From: Flavobacterium cerinum
GTDB taxonomy: Bacteria > Bacteroidota > Bacteroidia > Flavobacteriales > Flavobacteriaceae
Assembly: GCF_024496085.1 (NCBI RefSeq)
Contig: NZ_CP101751.1
Span: forward strand, 2,480,001-2,544,000
DNA: 64,000 nt
Direction: 5' to 3'
Shown: positions 43,750 through 53,202 of the stretch, in pieces
Layout: each line of letters opens with the position of its first letter
Numbering within the stretch: the stretch's first letter is position 1
The notes under the pieces: generated by a model
Databases searched by the model: none
What the model was told of the DNA's origin: nothing
What the model saw: the letters and a program-made list of their open reading frames with translations, nothing else
Made by a program: the position numbers and the translations under genes

Positions 43750-43757
43750 CAAATATA
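43750..43757 (-). promoter_or_regulatory. Putative -7 element of the ssrA promoter
   Basis: TATATTTG on the minus strand is an exact match to TAnnTTTG. It lies about 40 nt upstream of the mature tmRNA 5' end, so the primary transcript would carry a short leader trimmed by RNase P. The -33 region is not well conserved. Confidence 0.45.
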
Positions 43758-43784
43758 AATGATTAAATTTTCAATTAAAAATAA

Positions 43785-43815
43785 TTGCAACACTATTCTT
43801 TAAATGTTACATTTG
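43785..43815 (+). promoter_or_regulatory. Bacteroidota promoter of the 43920 gene
   Basis: TTGC at 43785-43788, 19 nt, then TACATTTG at 43808-43815, a perfect TAnnTTTG. Transcription would start near 43822, giving about 100 nt of leader. It is back to back with the ssrA promoter. Confidence 0.6.
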
Positions 43816-43919
43816 GGAACTATTTATTAAAAACAAACTAAACAACCCGTCGAGAGTTACATTAATAACAGTTTTCTGACTGTTTTTCTGTTAATTTCTC
43901 AAAGCTACTTACAATAAAA

Positions 43920-45122
43920 ATGAAAATTGGACTTATTAAGGAACGAAAAAATCCGCCTGACAGACGCGTGGTTTTTTCACCTTCAGAACTCGTTAAACTA
44001 AAAGAACTTTACCCGCAGACGGAAATTAAAGTCGAAGCATCCGATATCCGGATCTTTAAAGATGAAGAATACAAAGCCCTGGGCTTTGAAGTAACCGACG
44101 ACATGAGCGATTGCGATGTCTTATTAGGTGTTAAGGAAGTACCCGTGGATGCCCTGATCCCGGATAAAAAATATTTTTTCTTTTCGCATACCATCAAAAA
44201 ACAACCCTATAACAAAAAATTACTGGTTGCCTGCCTTGAAAAAAATATCAGACTGATTGATCATGAAACGATCGTTAATGAAACGAACCACCGACTTATC
44301 GGTTTTGGGCGTTATGCCGGAATTGTAGGCGCTTATAACGGTTTTAGAGCTTTCGGAATTAAATTTGATCTTTTTAATCTGCCTAAAGCGGAAACACTTG
44401 CCGACAAAGCGGCATTGGTTGAACGTTTACGCCGACCTGTTTTGCCTCCGATCAAGATTGTATTGACCGGTCATGGAAAAGTGGGTATGGGTGCTAAAGA
44501 GATTCTGGATGCTATGAAAGTCAAGCAGGTTTCTATTGAAGATTATCTGACCAAAAATTTTGCAACTCCGGTATATACGCAGATTGATGTATTGGATTAT
44601 AACAAAAGAATTGACGGACAAAAACTGGATAATCAGGACTTTTATCACAATCCACAGGACTATACATCCGATTTTGAACGCTTTACAAAAGTATCGGATA
44701 TCTTTATGGCCGGACATTTCTACGGTAACGGCGCTCCGGTGATTTTAACGCGAGATATGCTGAATGCACCGGACAATAAAATCAAAATTGTAGCTGATAT
44801 CTCTTGTGACGTAGAAGGGCCGATCGCTTGTACGCTAAGAGCTTCAACAATCGCAGAACCGCTTTACGGATATTATCCGAGTGAGGATAAAGAAGTAGAT
44901 GTCAACCATCCGGGAGCAATCGTGGTTATGGCTGTTGATAATCTGCCTTGTGAACTTCCTAAAGATGCCAGTGAAGGTTTCGGAGAAATGTTTCTGGAAC
45001 ACGTTATCCCGGCATTCTATAATAACGACAAAGACGGTATCTTACACCGTGCAAAAATAACTGAAAACGGAAAACTGACAGAACGCTTTAGTTATCTTCA
45101 GGATTATGTAGACGGTAAGTAA
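43920..45122 (+). CDS. NAD(P)-dependent dehydrogenase, alanine/saccharopine dehydrogenase type
   Basis: A 400-residue soluble oxidoreductase. The N-terminal domain (about 1-135) begins KIGLIKERKNPPDRRVVFSP, as in the AlaDh/PNT N-terminal family, and the Rossmann domain has a glycine-rich TGHGKVGMGAKEIL (about 182-195). The overall pattern resembles lysine-forming saccharopine dehydrogenase homologues of Flavobacteriia. The exact substrate cannot be fixed from sequence. Its promoter and a terminator (45131-45169) frame it as a single-gene unit. Confidence 0.85.
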   Translation: MKIGLIKERKNPPDRRVVFSPSELVKLKELYPQTEIKVEASDIRIFKDEEYKALGFEVTDDMSDCDVLLGVKEVPVDALIPDKKYFFFSHTIKKQPYNKKLLVACLEKNIRLIDHETIVNETNHRLIGFGRYAGIVGAYNGFRAFGIKFDLFNLPKAETLADKAALVERLRRPVLPPIKIVLTGHGKVGMGAKEILDAMKVKQVSIEDYLTKNFATPVYTQIDVLDYNKRIDGQKLDNQDFYHNPQDYTSDFERFTKVSDIFMAGHFYGNGAPVILTRDMLNAPDNKIKIVADISCDVEGPIACTLRASTIAEPLYGYYPSEDKEVDVNHPGAIVVMAVDNLPCELPKDASEGFGEMFLEHVIPAFYNNDKDGILHRAKITENGKLTERFSYLQDYVDGK

Positions 45123-45130
45123 AAAATGAA

Positions 45131-45169
45131 ATACCTGACAGAAATTTAAAATCTGTCAGGTATTTTTTT
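45131..45169 (+). terminator. Terminator after the dehydrogenase gene
   Basis: A 12-bp perfect stem, ATACCTGACAGA with TCTGTCAGGTAT, followed by seven T residues. Its end overlaps the last codon region of the convergent peroxidase gene. Confidence 0.85.
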
Positions 45170-46091
45170 ATTCACTAAAACTATCCAACATATCAAAAGT
45201 CGGGACAAAAAATAAAGTTCCCGTTTTTGGTGTGCTAAAGTCCAGTATTCGATCGTAATTTCCTTCCGGCGAACCGATAAACATATTCGTAAGCATTTTG
45301 GTAACGGTCTGAAATGAACTGGCATACGCTATAAAATAAGTTCCCATTTCATTGGTTCCCATTGTGCCGAACGGCATATTATCGCGGACGATCTTAAGAC
45401 TATCACCTAGATTGGCTAAAGCCGAATGCGAGTTAGCGGGTTTTATATCATCTGACATCTCGATATCATCTGTTTTACTACGACCGATTACTTTTTCCTG
45501 TTCGTTTACCGGTAAGGCTTTCCAAGCTTTTATATCATGGATGTATTTTTGTACAAAAAGATAGCTTCCGCCTTGATAATCGGGATCTTCACCACCGATA
45601 ATTCCAAAAAAGGGACGTTCGTCTCCTTGAGGATTTTCGGTGCCGTCAACAAAACCTAAAATACTTCGGCTGTCCCAATAACGAAATCCGTGTGTTTCAT
45701 CAATACATTCAGCCACATCGGTTAAAACATCAGTAATCGCTGAAGCGGTATCAATACAAAAGCTATAAGCATCCGAACGAATATGCAAATGTAAATCACC
45801 TCTGGTAGCAACTGCCTGATGTTTGTTTCCGGTAATAGGTTGGAAAGAGACAAATTCTTTAGGCAAAGGTTGCGGCAAATCGAGTAAATGCCAGGCTTCA
45901 TAACCGATTCCGAGAACAACACTGGCTTTGGCATTCGGAAAACGGGTAGCAGCAGAATTGTTAAGATTACTGATTAAGTTACAAAGACGTTTAAAAGCGT
46001 CTGTATAATTACGATCGGTGTTAAAATTCCAAACCATAAAAATGGTATTGTTGTTGGGATAATCCAATGTATTTTGGGAATTCATAGGCAT
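45168..46091 (-). CDS. Dyp-type peroxidase
   Basis: A 307-residue haem peroxidase. The diagnostic GxxDG motif is GFVDGTENP (about 146-154). The proximal haem His is in NSHSALANLG (about 222), and the Arg/Asn distal side is in KIVRDNMPFG. No Tat or Sec signal is visible, so it is cytosolic or an encapsulin cargo, although no C-terminal cargo tag is obvious. The start is ATG 46091 (MPM; ATG 46085 possible). Confidence 0.93.
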   Translation of the reverse strand: MPMNSQNTLDYPNNNTIFMVWNFNTDRNYTDAFKRLCNLISNLNNSAATRFPNAKASVVLGIGYEAWHLLDLPQPLPKEFVSFQPITGNKHQAVATRGDLHLHIRSDAYSFCIDTASAITDVLTDVAECIDETHGFRYWDSRSILGFVDGTENPQGDERPFFGIIGGEDPDYQGGSYLFVQKYIHDIKAWKALPVNEQEKVIGRSKTDDIEMSDDIKPANSHSALANLGDSLKIVRDNMPFGTMGTNEMGTYFIAYASSFQTVTKMLTNMFIGSPEGNYDRILDFSTPKTGTLFFVPTFDMLDSFSE

Positions 46092-46165
46092 TTAAAATAA
46101 AGTGTCAAAATAAGTTAATAAGATAATGTTGAAACAAATAAAATAATCTGATTATAATGTGTTTA

Positions 46166-47185
46166 CTACTTCTTTAAAAAAGCAATCAGACCTTTAAAGT
46201 AAATATCCTGATCGTCATACATACTCATATGCGATCCGTTCGGACAAAAAAGATACTGACCGTTAGGTAATAATTTCGACATCGCTTCCATATGTTTAGG
46301 ATCCATAGTGTCATATCGGGCTCCGATTACCAACGTCGGTACCGTGATGTTTTTTAAATCGTTTTTACGATCCCATTTTTCGAGTTTCCCGGAGATTCCG
46401 AATTCACTCGGACCTTGCATCGTTACATATAAGGATTGGTTGATTTTTGAAAATGAACGGTTCATCGGTTCCGGCCATTGATCTATCGGTAAACGGCAAA
46501 CATGCTTAGCATAAAAATTAGGCAATAAGAGTTCCATATAACGAGGATTGTTAAAATCGCCTTTAGCTTCAAGCGATCGGATTTCTTTTAAAACCGTCGG
46601 GTCCATATCTTTTGATAACACTTCCTCAGCATAACGATCGTATTCCGGTGCGCTGGCCATCATATTCGAAATAATCAAACCTTTTATATGTTGTTGGTAT
46701 TTCATTGCATATTCCATTGCCAAAATTCCACCCCAGGAATGGCCCAATACATATAGATTGTCTTTGTCAAGATGCAAGGCTTGACGAACTTGTTCGACTT
46801 CTTCCACAAAACGAGGTAAATCCCAAAGACTAATATCCTGAGTGGCACTGGAATTTCCACATCCCAATTGATCGTAGTAGATAAATTCGATACCTTCTGC
46901 TGGTAAAAAACTCTCAAAACATTCGAAATACTCGTGCGTAGCTCCCGGTCCGCCGTTAAGCAATAAGACTTTTATCTTCGGATTATTACCGATACGCTTG
47001 GTCCAGATGTTAAATTTTCCTTTGGGTGTTTCAATCGGAATCATTTTAACACCGCCGGTTTGAATACCGGTTTCTGTATTTTGAAAATAAGTAGCGGTAT
47101 TTTCGGCAACTTTAGAATCAGTTTTATTACAGGACATTAGCATAATTGCGAATATAAAAATGGAAAGGAATATTGTTTTTTTCAT
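46166..47185 (-). CDS. Proline iminopeptidase-type alpha/beta hydrolase lipoprotein
   Basis: A 339-residue lipoprotein of the S33 peptidase group. The lipobox is LMSC after a short signal peptide when the ATG at 47185 is used; the upstream ATG (47209) would give a longer N-terminus without function. Oxyanion motif GGPGATHEYF (about 83) and nucleophile elbow GHSWGG (about 149-154, Ser 151) are followed by the Asp (ARYDT) and His (GSHMSMY) of the triad. It probably removes N-terminal proline or other residues from peptides in the periplasm. Confidence 0.9.
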   Translation of the reverse strand: MKKTIFLSIFIFAIMLMSCNKTDSKVAENTATYFQNTETGIQTGGVKMIPIETPKGKFNIWTKRIGNNPKIKVLLLNGGPGATHEYFECFESFLPAEGIEFIYYDQLGCGNSSATQDISLWDLPRFVEEVEQVRQALHLDKDNLYVLGHSWGGILAMEYAMKYQQHIKGLIISNMMASAPEYDRYAEEVLSKDMDPTVLKEIRSLEAKGDFNNPRYMELLLPNFYAKHVCRLPIDQWPEPMNRSFSKINQSLYVTMQGPSEFGISGKLEKWDRKNDLKNITVPTLVIGARYDTMDPKHMEAMSKLLPNGQYLFCPNGSHMSMYDDQDIYFKGLIAFLKK

Positions 47186-47252
47186 AAAGCCGTATTTAAG
47201 ATGTTTCATAAAGTTATAAAAAAGAAGTGGTTAAAGAAGTAAACCATTGTTG

Positions 47253-47284
47253 TTTGTTAAAAAATAGCATTAACCGTATCTTTA
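47253..47284 (+). promoter_or_regulatory. Promoter immediately upstream of the 47289 gene (leaderless)
   Basis: TTTG (47253-47256), 20 nt, TATCTTTA (47277-47284). With the -7 element ending 4 nt before the ATG, the transcript would start at or next to the start codon, suggesting a leaderless mRNA. Confidence 0.5.
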
Positions 47285-47288
47285 CGCC

Positions 47289-48290
47289 ATGGATTCACTG
47301 ACACAGATTGTACTGGGTGCCGCAGTTGGAGAAAAGATTCTCGGCCGCAAAATAGGAAATCGCGCGATGCTTTACGGAGCCATTGCAGGGACAATTCCGG
47401 ACCTGGATGTTGTAGTTGGTCAATTTTTGGATCCGCTTACTGCCGTTGAGATACATCGTGGATTTAGCCATTCGATCGTATTTTTTATTTTGCTATCGCC
47501 TTTGCTCGGTTGGTTCATTGCCCGACGGGAAAAAGAAAGTAAAGTATCAATTATGAATGGTGCCGGTTTGGTATTCTGGGCTTTGTTTACACATGCGTTG
47601 CTCGATGCTTTTACAACCTGGGGAACACAATTGTTATGGCCTGCACCGTATAAATTGGCTTTTCGTTCCATTTTTGTAATTGATCCGTTATATACGATTC
47701 CTTTTTTATTTTGTTTGATCAAAGCAATGCGAAAGAATCGGACCGATTATAGTCGTACCGAATGGAACAATCTGGGATTAAAAATAAGTACGACTTACCT
47801 GATGTTGACTTTATTGATTAAGGGAATAACATACTATAAGTTCCAACAAGCAGTAGAGCAATCGGGGATGGAAATATTGCAACTGGAAACAAAACCGTCA
47901 CCTTTCAATATCATTTTATGGACTGCCACTGCAGAAACAAAAGAGGCTTATTGGATCGGAGAGTACTCTTTTTTAGATACACATCCGATTGTTTTTAAAC
48001 GCTATCCGAAAAATCACGAATTACTAAACGGTTTTACCCGTGATACAACTATTAAGCGTCTGATTGCACTTTCTGAAGGACAATATACGGTTATGGAAAA
48101 GGACGGAAAACTTTATTTTAATGATTTACGTTTCGGACTATTGAGGACAGATGGGGATAATCCGCAATTTGCGTTTAGTTATCTCTTGATCCATACTGAA
48201 GACGGATTTCGTGCTGCTGAAGTTCCGAAAACAAGGCAGGACGGAAGATTGTTATTACAACAGCTTTGGAAAAGAATCTTAGGAAACTAA
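47289..48290 (+). CDS. YdjM-type membrane-associated metal-dependent hydrolase
   Basis: A 333-residue membrane protein. The N-terminus DSLTQIVLGAAVGEKILGRKIGN, the motif PDLD (about 38-41), HRGFSHS (about 56-62) and HALLDAFTTWGTQ (about 103) provide the histidine/aspartate cluster of the YdjM/LexA-binding inner membrane hydrolase family (PF04307). Several hydrophobic helices lie in the first 190 residues; the C-terminal third is soluble. Substrate unknown. Confidence 0.88.
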   Translation: MDSLTQIVLGAAVGEKILGRKIGNRAMLYGAIAGTIPDLDVVVGQFLDPLTAVEIHRGFSHSIVFFILLSPLLGWFIARREKESKVSIMNGAGLVFWALFTHALLDAFTTWGTQLLWPAPYKLAFRSIFVIDPLYTIPFLFCLIKAMRKNRTDYSRTEWNNLGLKISTTYLMLTLLIKGITYYKFQQAVEQSGMEILQLETKPSPFNIILWTATAETKEAYWIGEYSFLDTHPIVFKRYPKNHELLNGFTRDTTIKRLIALSEGQYTVMEKDGKLYFNDLRFGLLRTDGDNPQFAFSYLLIHTEDGFRAAEVPKTRQDGRLLLQQLWKRILGN

Positions 48291-48375
48291 ATTTTCGATT
48301 ACTATTGTAAGCAGCTTCATTTTTAATTTCTTTGTTTTTTTTATAACTTAATGTCTTTATTAAAAGGATAAAGGA

Positions 48376-49359
48376 GTGAAAAAAATTACACATCATTACG
48401 GAATTGAACCGGATTGGGTAACACCGCTGGCTTTACAATTGGAAGGGGAGGTCGATGGTAATTTTATCAGGGTACCGGATCATATTCATTCCGGAATCCG
48501 TTACTTTTTAAATTGCAATTCGGGAATTACAGCGTTGTACATCGATGTGGTTTACAATACCGAAATCCATTTCAGACAGCAAAATCTTACGAATGATTTT
48601 TTAGGTATTTATTACAATCTGACAGAAGGTGAAGCCGTTTTGCTAGCCGATAATACCGCAAATCCCGTTGGAAGATGGGATTATAATCTGGCTATTGTCG
48701 ACGCAGCGTTAAGTACCGATTATATTGTAAAACCCGGAAGCCGGACTTATGTGCTTTGTATCTTTATTAAAAAGGAACTTATAAAAGAGTATATGCGCGA
48801 TAATCCTTCGCTTCAGGCTCATGTGGATAGTATTATGGATGCTGAAACCAATACGGTTATCCGCTTTACCCGTATGCCGCACGAAAGTTTTCATCTTCTA
48901 AATGATCTTAGAACGCAAACAATAGGAACCACCTCTTTTGATTATTATCTCCAGGGAACGATTCAGAGTTTATTGGCCGATTATATTGAAAAAATGACAA
49001 TAGATGATATTGTGATCGGGAAGGTAGGGGAAAGAGATCTTAACGGTATCGTAAAATCACAATCGTATTTGGTTAATCATCTCGAAGAAACATTTCCCGG
49101 AATTGATTTTCTGGCTGCGATGGCCTGTATGTCTCCGGCAAAGTATAAAAGTCTTTTTAAAAAGATAACAGGAATACCACCGAATACGTTCTTTTTGAAT
49201 AATAAACTAGTAAAGGCACGATTATTATTGCAACAAAATGAACTACCAGTAGATGAAATTGCCCGAAAATTACATTTTACAAACAGTTCTTATTTTATAT
49301 TGAAATTCCGAAACTTTTTTGGACTGTCGCCGAAAGCATTTATTAAACAGCTTTATTGA
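48376..49359 (+). CDS. AraC-family transcriptional regulator (first of a tandem pair)
   Basis: A 327-residue regulator with GTG start preceded by AAAGGA. The C-terminal double HTH (about 225-325) has LVKARLLLQQNELPVDEIARKLHFTNSSYFILKFRNFFGLSPKAF, a good AraC fit. The N-terminal about 200 residues form the ligand or dimerisation region. Its TGA overlaps the next ATG by one base. Both proteins begin with ITH.Y..(K/E)P.W, so they are paralogues. Confidence 0.9.
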   Translation: MKKITHHYGIEPDWVTPLALQLEGEVDGNFIRVPDHIHSGIRYFLNCNSGITALYIDVVYNTEIHFRQQNLTNDFLGIYYNLTEGEAVLLADNTANPVGRWDYNLAIVDAALSTDYIVKPGSRTYVLCIFIKKELIKEYMRDNPSLQAHVDSIMDAETNTVIRFTRMPHESFHLLNDLRTQTIGTTSFDYYLQGTIQSLLADYIEKMTIDDIVIGKVGERDLNGIVKSQSYLVNHLEETFPGIDFLAAMACMSPAKYKSLFKKITGIPPNTFFLNNKLVKARLLLQQNELPVDEIARKLHFTNSSYFILKFRNFFGLSPKAFIKQLY

Positions 49360-50327
49360 TGAAAGAAATCACACATATTTATTCGCTTAAACCGCATTGG
49401 CAGCATACGATTACAGCGGCTATCGGTGCAGCATTAATAGCGGATAAATGGTTGGTGCAACCGACAAGTCTCGGAACGGGGGGAAGCTATTTTCTGGAAG
49501 TTGCACCGGGTATCTCGGTAATTGTATTGGATCTTGTTTTTAATCAGCCGGTACGAATTAACCGCAAAGGAACAGATGAAGAATTTTATATTATTCATTA
49601 TGATTTTAGTGATGAAATGAATGTAATACGGGTTGAAGGTCAGCAACAAAAGTTAGCATATAAAACCGGAATCGGATTAGGAGTAATGGACAATAGTACA
49701 GATAGTATTTTTGAACCTGTAGTAAACGAACGTGTTTTTGCAATTCGTCTGATTGTAGCAAAGAAGTTGCTCGATTTTGTATTACCGGTAACCGGAAAAT
49801 CGAAAAAGAAAGCAGTATACTTTTATGATACGATCGATAGTAAAAGTCAGATTATTATGCATCGGATCAAAAATAAAGCCTTTACAGATCCGGCTTATGA
49901 TTTATATCTCAGAGGAGTAGCATTTAAATTGTTAGCTAAGTTTATGGACCGTTATTCCAACACAAAGAAAACCCGGCTTGTATCGGGTAAAGAGGCGACG
50001 GCGCTTGATCTTACAAAAGAGTATTTGTTAAAGCATTTGTATGATGATTTTCCGGGAGTTGAGGTAGTATCTGAAATGGCGGGAATGTCGGTTTCAAAAT
50101 ATAAGCTTTTATTTAAAAGTATGTATCAGGATTCACCTAAGAAGTTCTTTATCCGTAAAAAAATGCTATTGGCGGAACAACTCCTGTTAAGCGGTGAATA
50201 CCAATCGGTACATCAAATTGCCCGGGAACTGGGATATGACCGGGCGGATTATTTTTCAAAGCAATACAGAGCATTTAGAGAGAAGAACCCGGATGATGAT
50301 TTTTGTAGTTTATCTGGTTTTACTTAA
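49359..50327 (+). CDS. AraC-family transcriptional regulator (second of a tandem pair)
   Basis: A 322-residue paralogue of the gene before it, translationally coupled by a TGATG overlap. The C-terminal AraC HTH has KMLLAEQLLLSGEYQSVHQIARELGYDRADYFSKQYRAFREKNP. No target gene is evident; both may regulate the neighbouring membrane protein gene at 50448 or a distant locus. Confidence 0.9.
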   Translation: MKEITHIYSLKPHWQHTITAAIGAALIADKWLVQPTSLGTGGSYFLEVAPGISVIVLDLVFNQPVRINRKGTDEEFYIIHYDFSDEMNVIRVEGQQQKLAYKTGIGLGVMDNSTDSIFEPVVNERVFAIRLIVAKKLLDFVLPVTGKSKKKAVYFYDTIDSKSQIIMHRIKNKAFTDPAYDLYLRGVAFKLLAKFMDRYSNTKKTRLVSGKEATALDLTKEYLLKHLYDDFPGVEVVSEMAGMSVSKYKLLFKSMYQDSPKKFFIRKKMLLAEQLLLSGEYQSVHQIARELGYDRADYFSKQYRAFREKNPDDDFCSLSGFT

Positions 50328-50447
50328 TTTTTGTTATTTTAATATTGTTTTTTGGCTTATTATGTTGTTTTTATAACTTTTTAATACGGTTTTACTTTTG
50401 GTTTTCGATCAATTTTGTAGCGTGAAAAAACGCCTAAAGATATAGAG

Positions 50448-50834
50448 ATGAAACCAAAAGCATTTAAAATAGTAAACATACTACTGATTATGTTGGTTGT
50501 TGCCCAAAATGTATGGGACGGATACCGGATGTTGGAAAATCCGACACAGTCATTTTATGGAACTGAATTGGGAGAGCATACTGTTTTTATGGGAGTGTTG
50601 TCGGTTTGTTGTGCTGTTTTTATATTGTTTCCGTTTACTTATATAACCGGAAATTTGCTTACCGTTTTTAAAATGGCTGTTTTGATTCTATTTATGTTAA
50701 AGATGGGGGAAGTTGCAGCAGCATTTTGGGAAGTTCCGTTCTTATTAATCCCGGTTGTACTGGCTCGTTGTTGCCATCCCTTTTCGAATCGGTACCAATG
50801 GGACGATATGATGCTGGAGCGAAAAACGGGATAA
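50448..50834 (+). CDS. Small membrane protein, unrecognised
   Basis: A 128-residue protein with three to four hydrophobic segments (about 8-25, 45-63, 70-92 and 92-107) and the motif GEVAAAFWEVPFLLIPVVLARCC. It lies just after the AraC pair, so it may be their target. Function unknown. Confidence 0.62.
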   Translation: MKPKAFKIVNILLIMLVVAQNVWDGYRMLENPTQSFYGTELGEHTVFMGVLSVCCAVFILFPFTYITGNLLTVFKMAVLILFMLKMGEVAAAFWEVPFLLIPVVLARCCHPFSNRYQWDDMMLERKTG

Positions 50835-50926
50835 TAAAGGATGGATACTGTGCTATATATAAAGAATACCAATACCGAAATCGAAACTATCCATTTTACG
50901 GTGTCCTTTTTTAAATTCGGAATTCG

Positions 50927-50934
50927 TATTTTTG
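50927..50934 (+). promoter_or_regulatory. Putative -7 element of the yaaA promoter
   Basis: TATTTTTG, an exact TAnnTTTG, lies 21 bp before the yaaA ATG. The -33 region is only T-rich, so confidence is limited. Confidence 0.4.
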
Positions 50935-50954
50935 GTTTTCTTAATTAAAATGCC

Positions 50955-51713
50955 ATGAAAATAGTAATATCTCCTGCGAAATCACTTGATTTTGAAAGTC
51001 AGTTGCCAACCACTTTGTACACGGATTCTTCCTTTTTAAAGGAAGCCAATACGGTTCATCGGGTATTGAAAAAGAAGAAACCCAAACAACTTTCAGAGTT
51101 AATGGATATATCGGAAAAATTAGCTGATTTGAACTGGCAACGAAATCAAGAGTGGGCGACACCGTTTACGCCGGAAAATGCCCGTCCTGCGGTTTATGCT
51201 TTTAACGGAGATGTATATACCGGATTAGATGCCTATACATTACCTGTAGAAAAATTAGCGGTATTGGAAGAGAAATTGCGAATTCTTTCCGGTTTATACG
51301 GGCTTTTAAAACCTTTGGATCTGATACAACCGTACCGTCTGGAAATGGGAACAAAATTACCGATAGGGAAGAGTAAAGATTTATATGAATATTGGAAACC
51401 GAAAATTACCAAAGCATTAAACGGCGAACTAAAAAAAGACGAATTGTTTATTAATCTGGCCAGTAATGAATATTTCTCTGCCGTTGATAAAAAAGCGTTA
51501 AAGGTTCCTGTAATTACACCGGAATTTAAAGATTACAAAGACGGTAAATTAAAAATGATCAGTTTTTTTGCTAAAAAAGCAAGAGGGATGATGGTGCGTT
51601 ATATTATTGATACCGATGCCCAAACAATAGAAGATTTAAAAGGGTTTAATTACGAAGGATATCAGTATGATGCAAACCTAAGTAAAGGCAACACATTGGT
51701 GTTTACGCGTTAA
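50955..51713 (+). CDS. yaaA: Peroxide stress protein YaaA (UPF0246)
   Basis: A 252-residue cytosolic protein. The start KIVISPAKSLDFE and later motifs NGDVYTGLDA, LSGLYGLLKPLDLIQPYRLEMGT, INLASNEYFSAV and SFFAKKARGMMVRYII are diagnostic of YaaA. The family binds DNA and limits iron-driven oxidative damage after peroxide exposure. Length is normal. Confidence 0.95.
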   Translation: MKIVISPAKSLDFESQLPTTLYTDSSFLKEANTVHRVLKKKKPKQLSELMDISEKLADLNWQRNQEWATPFTPENARPAVYAFNGDVYTGLDAYTLPVEKLAVLEEKLRILSGLYGLLKPLDLIQPYRLEMGTKLPIGKSKDLYEYWKPKITKALNGELKKDELFINLASNEYFSAVDKKALKVPVITPEFKDYKDGKLKMISFFAKKARGMMVRYIIDTDAQTIEDLKGFNYEGYQYDANLSKGNTLVFTR

Positions 51714-51793
51714 TTCAAATCATTATAAATAAAGTATTTAAAGTTGTTTTAAACAGAATTTTCGTAAATTTAAGCAACCTAAATGCTGTATTT

Positions 51794-52225
51794 ATGAAAA
51801 AAATAGCCTTGATTTTTGCAGTAACTCTCATGGGAGTGTTGGCAGGTTGTAACTGTACTAAAAAAACAGTAGCCTATGATGCCATGATCGGAACCGGTTG
51901 GGAACTGGAGTATATCACCGGAGTCAGAATTGCTTTTGAAGGACTTTATCCGAACCAGAAACCACAGCTAACCTTTACTAAAACCGGGGAAGCTAACGGG
52001 AATAGTAGTTGTAATCCGTTTTCAACAAAGTATACAACGAAAGAACCGAATAGTATTACGATAGAAGCGCCGAAAGCGATGACAATGCGTTTCTGTGAAG
52101 GTGAAGGTGAAAAACGCTTTTTGGAGATGATGCAAAAAGTGAATAAATATGATGTAACACCCGACGGAAAACTGGTATTACTAATGGATGACATCGTAGC
52201 AATGCGATTTAAAAAGAAAAACTAA
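51794..52225 (+). CDS. META-domain lipoprotein (HslJ-like)
   Basis: A 143-residue lipoprotein: signal peptide ending LAGC (Cys about 19). The META domain spans about 33-140: GTGWELEYITG, PQLTFTKTGEANGNSSCNPFSTKY and MRFCEGEGEKRFLEMMQKVNKY. Such proteins are outer membrane or periplasmic; function uncertain. It is 22 bp upstream of another lipoprotein gene. Confidence 0.85.
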   Translation: MKKIALIFAVTLMGVLAGCNCTKKTVAYDAMIGTGWELEYITGVRIAFEGLYPNQKPQLTFTKTGEANGNSSCNPFSTKYTTKEPNSITIEAPKAMTMRFCEGEGEKRFLEMMQKVNKYDVTPDGKLVLLMDDIVAMRFKKKN

Positions 52226-52247
52226 AGACTATAAAAGAAGTGGAGCT

Positions 52248-52706
52248 ATGAGAAAAATAGGATTTGTTTTTGCACTTTTTATATTGATTACCGGATGTAA
52301 AAAAAATGCAGATAAAGAGAAAATAAACGATAGCGAAATTGCTATGGTGCCTACCGTTCAAGAGGAATGCTATGCGTATCGGAATGACGGAAATACAATT
52401 TACATGCATCTTAAAAAAGAAGCAGATAAAGTTACCGGTAATCTGGAGTATGCATACAGTGAAAAAGATTCTAATACCGGAACTTTTGAAGGCACAATTA
52501 AAAATGATGTGCTGATTGCGATGTACACATTCACTTCAGAAGGTACAAAAAGCAGGAGAGAAGTAGCTTTTCAGGTAAAAGACAATACTTTAATTGAAGG
52601 TTACGGAGAAGTAACGGAACAAGATAGTACGGTGAAATTTAAAAGCCCGGATAAACTCGTTTTTAATTCCGATATGCCACTGACTAAAGTGGATTGTAAA
52701 AAATAA
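52248..52706 (+). CDS. Small lipoprotein, unrecognised
   Basis: A 152-residue lipoprotein with lipobox ITGCKKN. The mature protein is beta-rich, with repeats of the type VTGNLEYAY and FEGTIKNDVLIAMYTFTSEG that suggest a small barrel or lipocalin-like fold. It follows the META gene and is terminated at 52705-52733. Function unknown. Confidence 0.72.
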   Translation: MRKIGFVFALFILITGCKKNADKEKINDSEIAMVPTVQEECYAYRNDGNTIYMHLKKEADKVTGNLEYAYSEKDSNTGTFEGTIKNDVLIAMYTFTSEGTKSRREVAFQVKDNTLIEGYGEVTEQDSTVKFKSPDKLVFNSDMPLTKVDCKK

Positions 52707-52733
52707 AAAATCCGCACTTAGCGGATTTTTTAT
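52705..52733 (+). terminator. Bidirectional terminator between convergent genes
   Basis: TCCGC and GCGGA form a stem with a 5-nt loop, extended by A residues on the left and T residues on the right. It ends the lipoprotein operon and the convergent gene at 52735. Confidence 0.82.
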
Positions 52734-52734
52734 T

Positions 52735-53085
52735 TTAGTGCATGTAAAAATATTCTTCATAGTCCCGCAAAGTCTCACGGGTCATTTTTTTCTGATCTCT
52801 GGAAAGTTCTCTCAGGGCTTCAACTCCTTTTTTAGCGCATCGTTTTATCCGTCCGAGACGTAATGTGAAATCCATAAGCTTGTCCACTTCTTCCGTATTC
52901 AATTTGAGACTTAGTTCGTTGATGTAATCTTTAAACTCATATAATACGCTTCGGTTCTCTTCATATTCGGATTTCAGATCCTCCAGAAGTTCGTTAATTT
53001 CTTTTTCGATATCATTGCAACGGTCTTCACTTTTCCGGCTAAATTCCTCAATGATCTTTTTTTCGGAGTTGTTGAATATTCCCAT
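52735..53085 (-). CDS. Small coiled-coil protein, unrecognised
   Basis: A 116-residue soluble, strongly charged helical protein (RCNDIEKEINELLEDLKSEYEE and later LRELSRDQKKMTRE). No signal or membrane segment. The composition and single open frame support a real gene. Function unknown. Confidence 0.65.
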   Translation of the reverse strand: MGIFNNSEKKIIEEFSRKSEDRCNDIEKEINELLEDLKSEYEENRSVLYEFKDYINELSLKLNTEEVDKLMDFTLRLGRIKRCAKKGVEALRELSRDQKKMTRETLRDYEEYFYMH

Positions 53086-53202
53086 GATAATGCTTTTTAG
53101 GTTAATAACTATTTTAAAATCAAATAGTTGATGTACTGTAAAAGTACGTTTTTTTTACCGGAATTAAAAGCACTAAACATTTTTATAACGGAACGATAAT
53201 AT

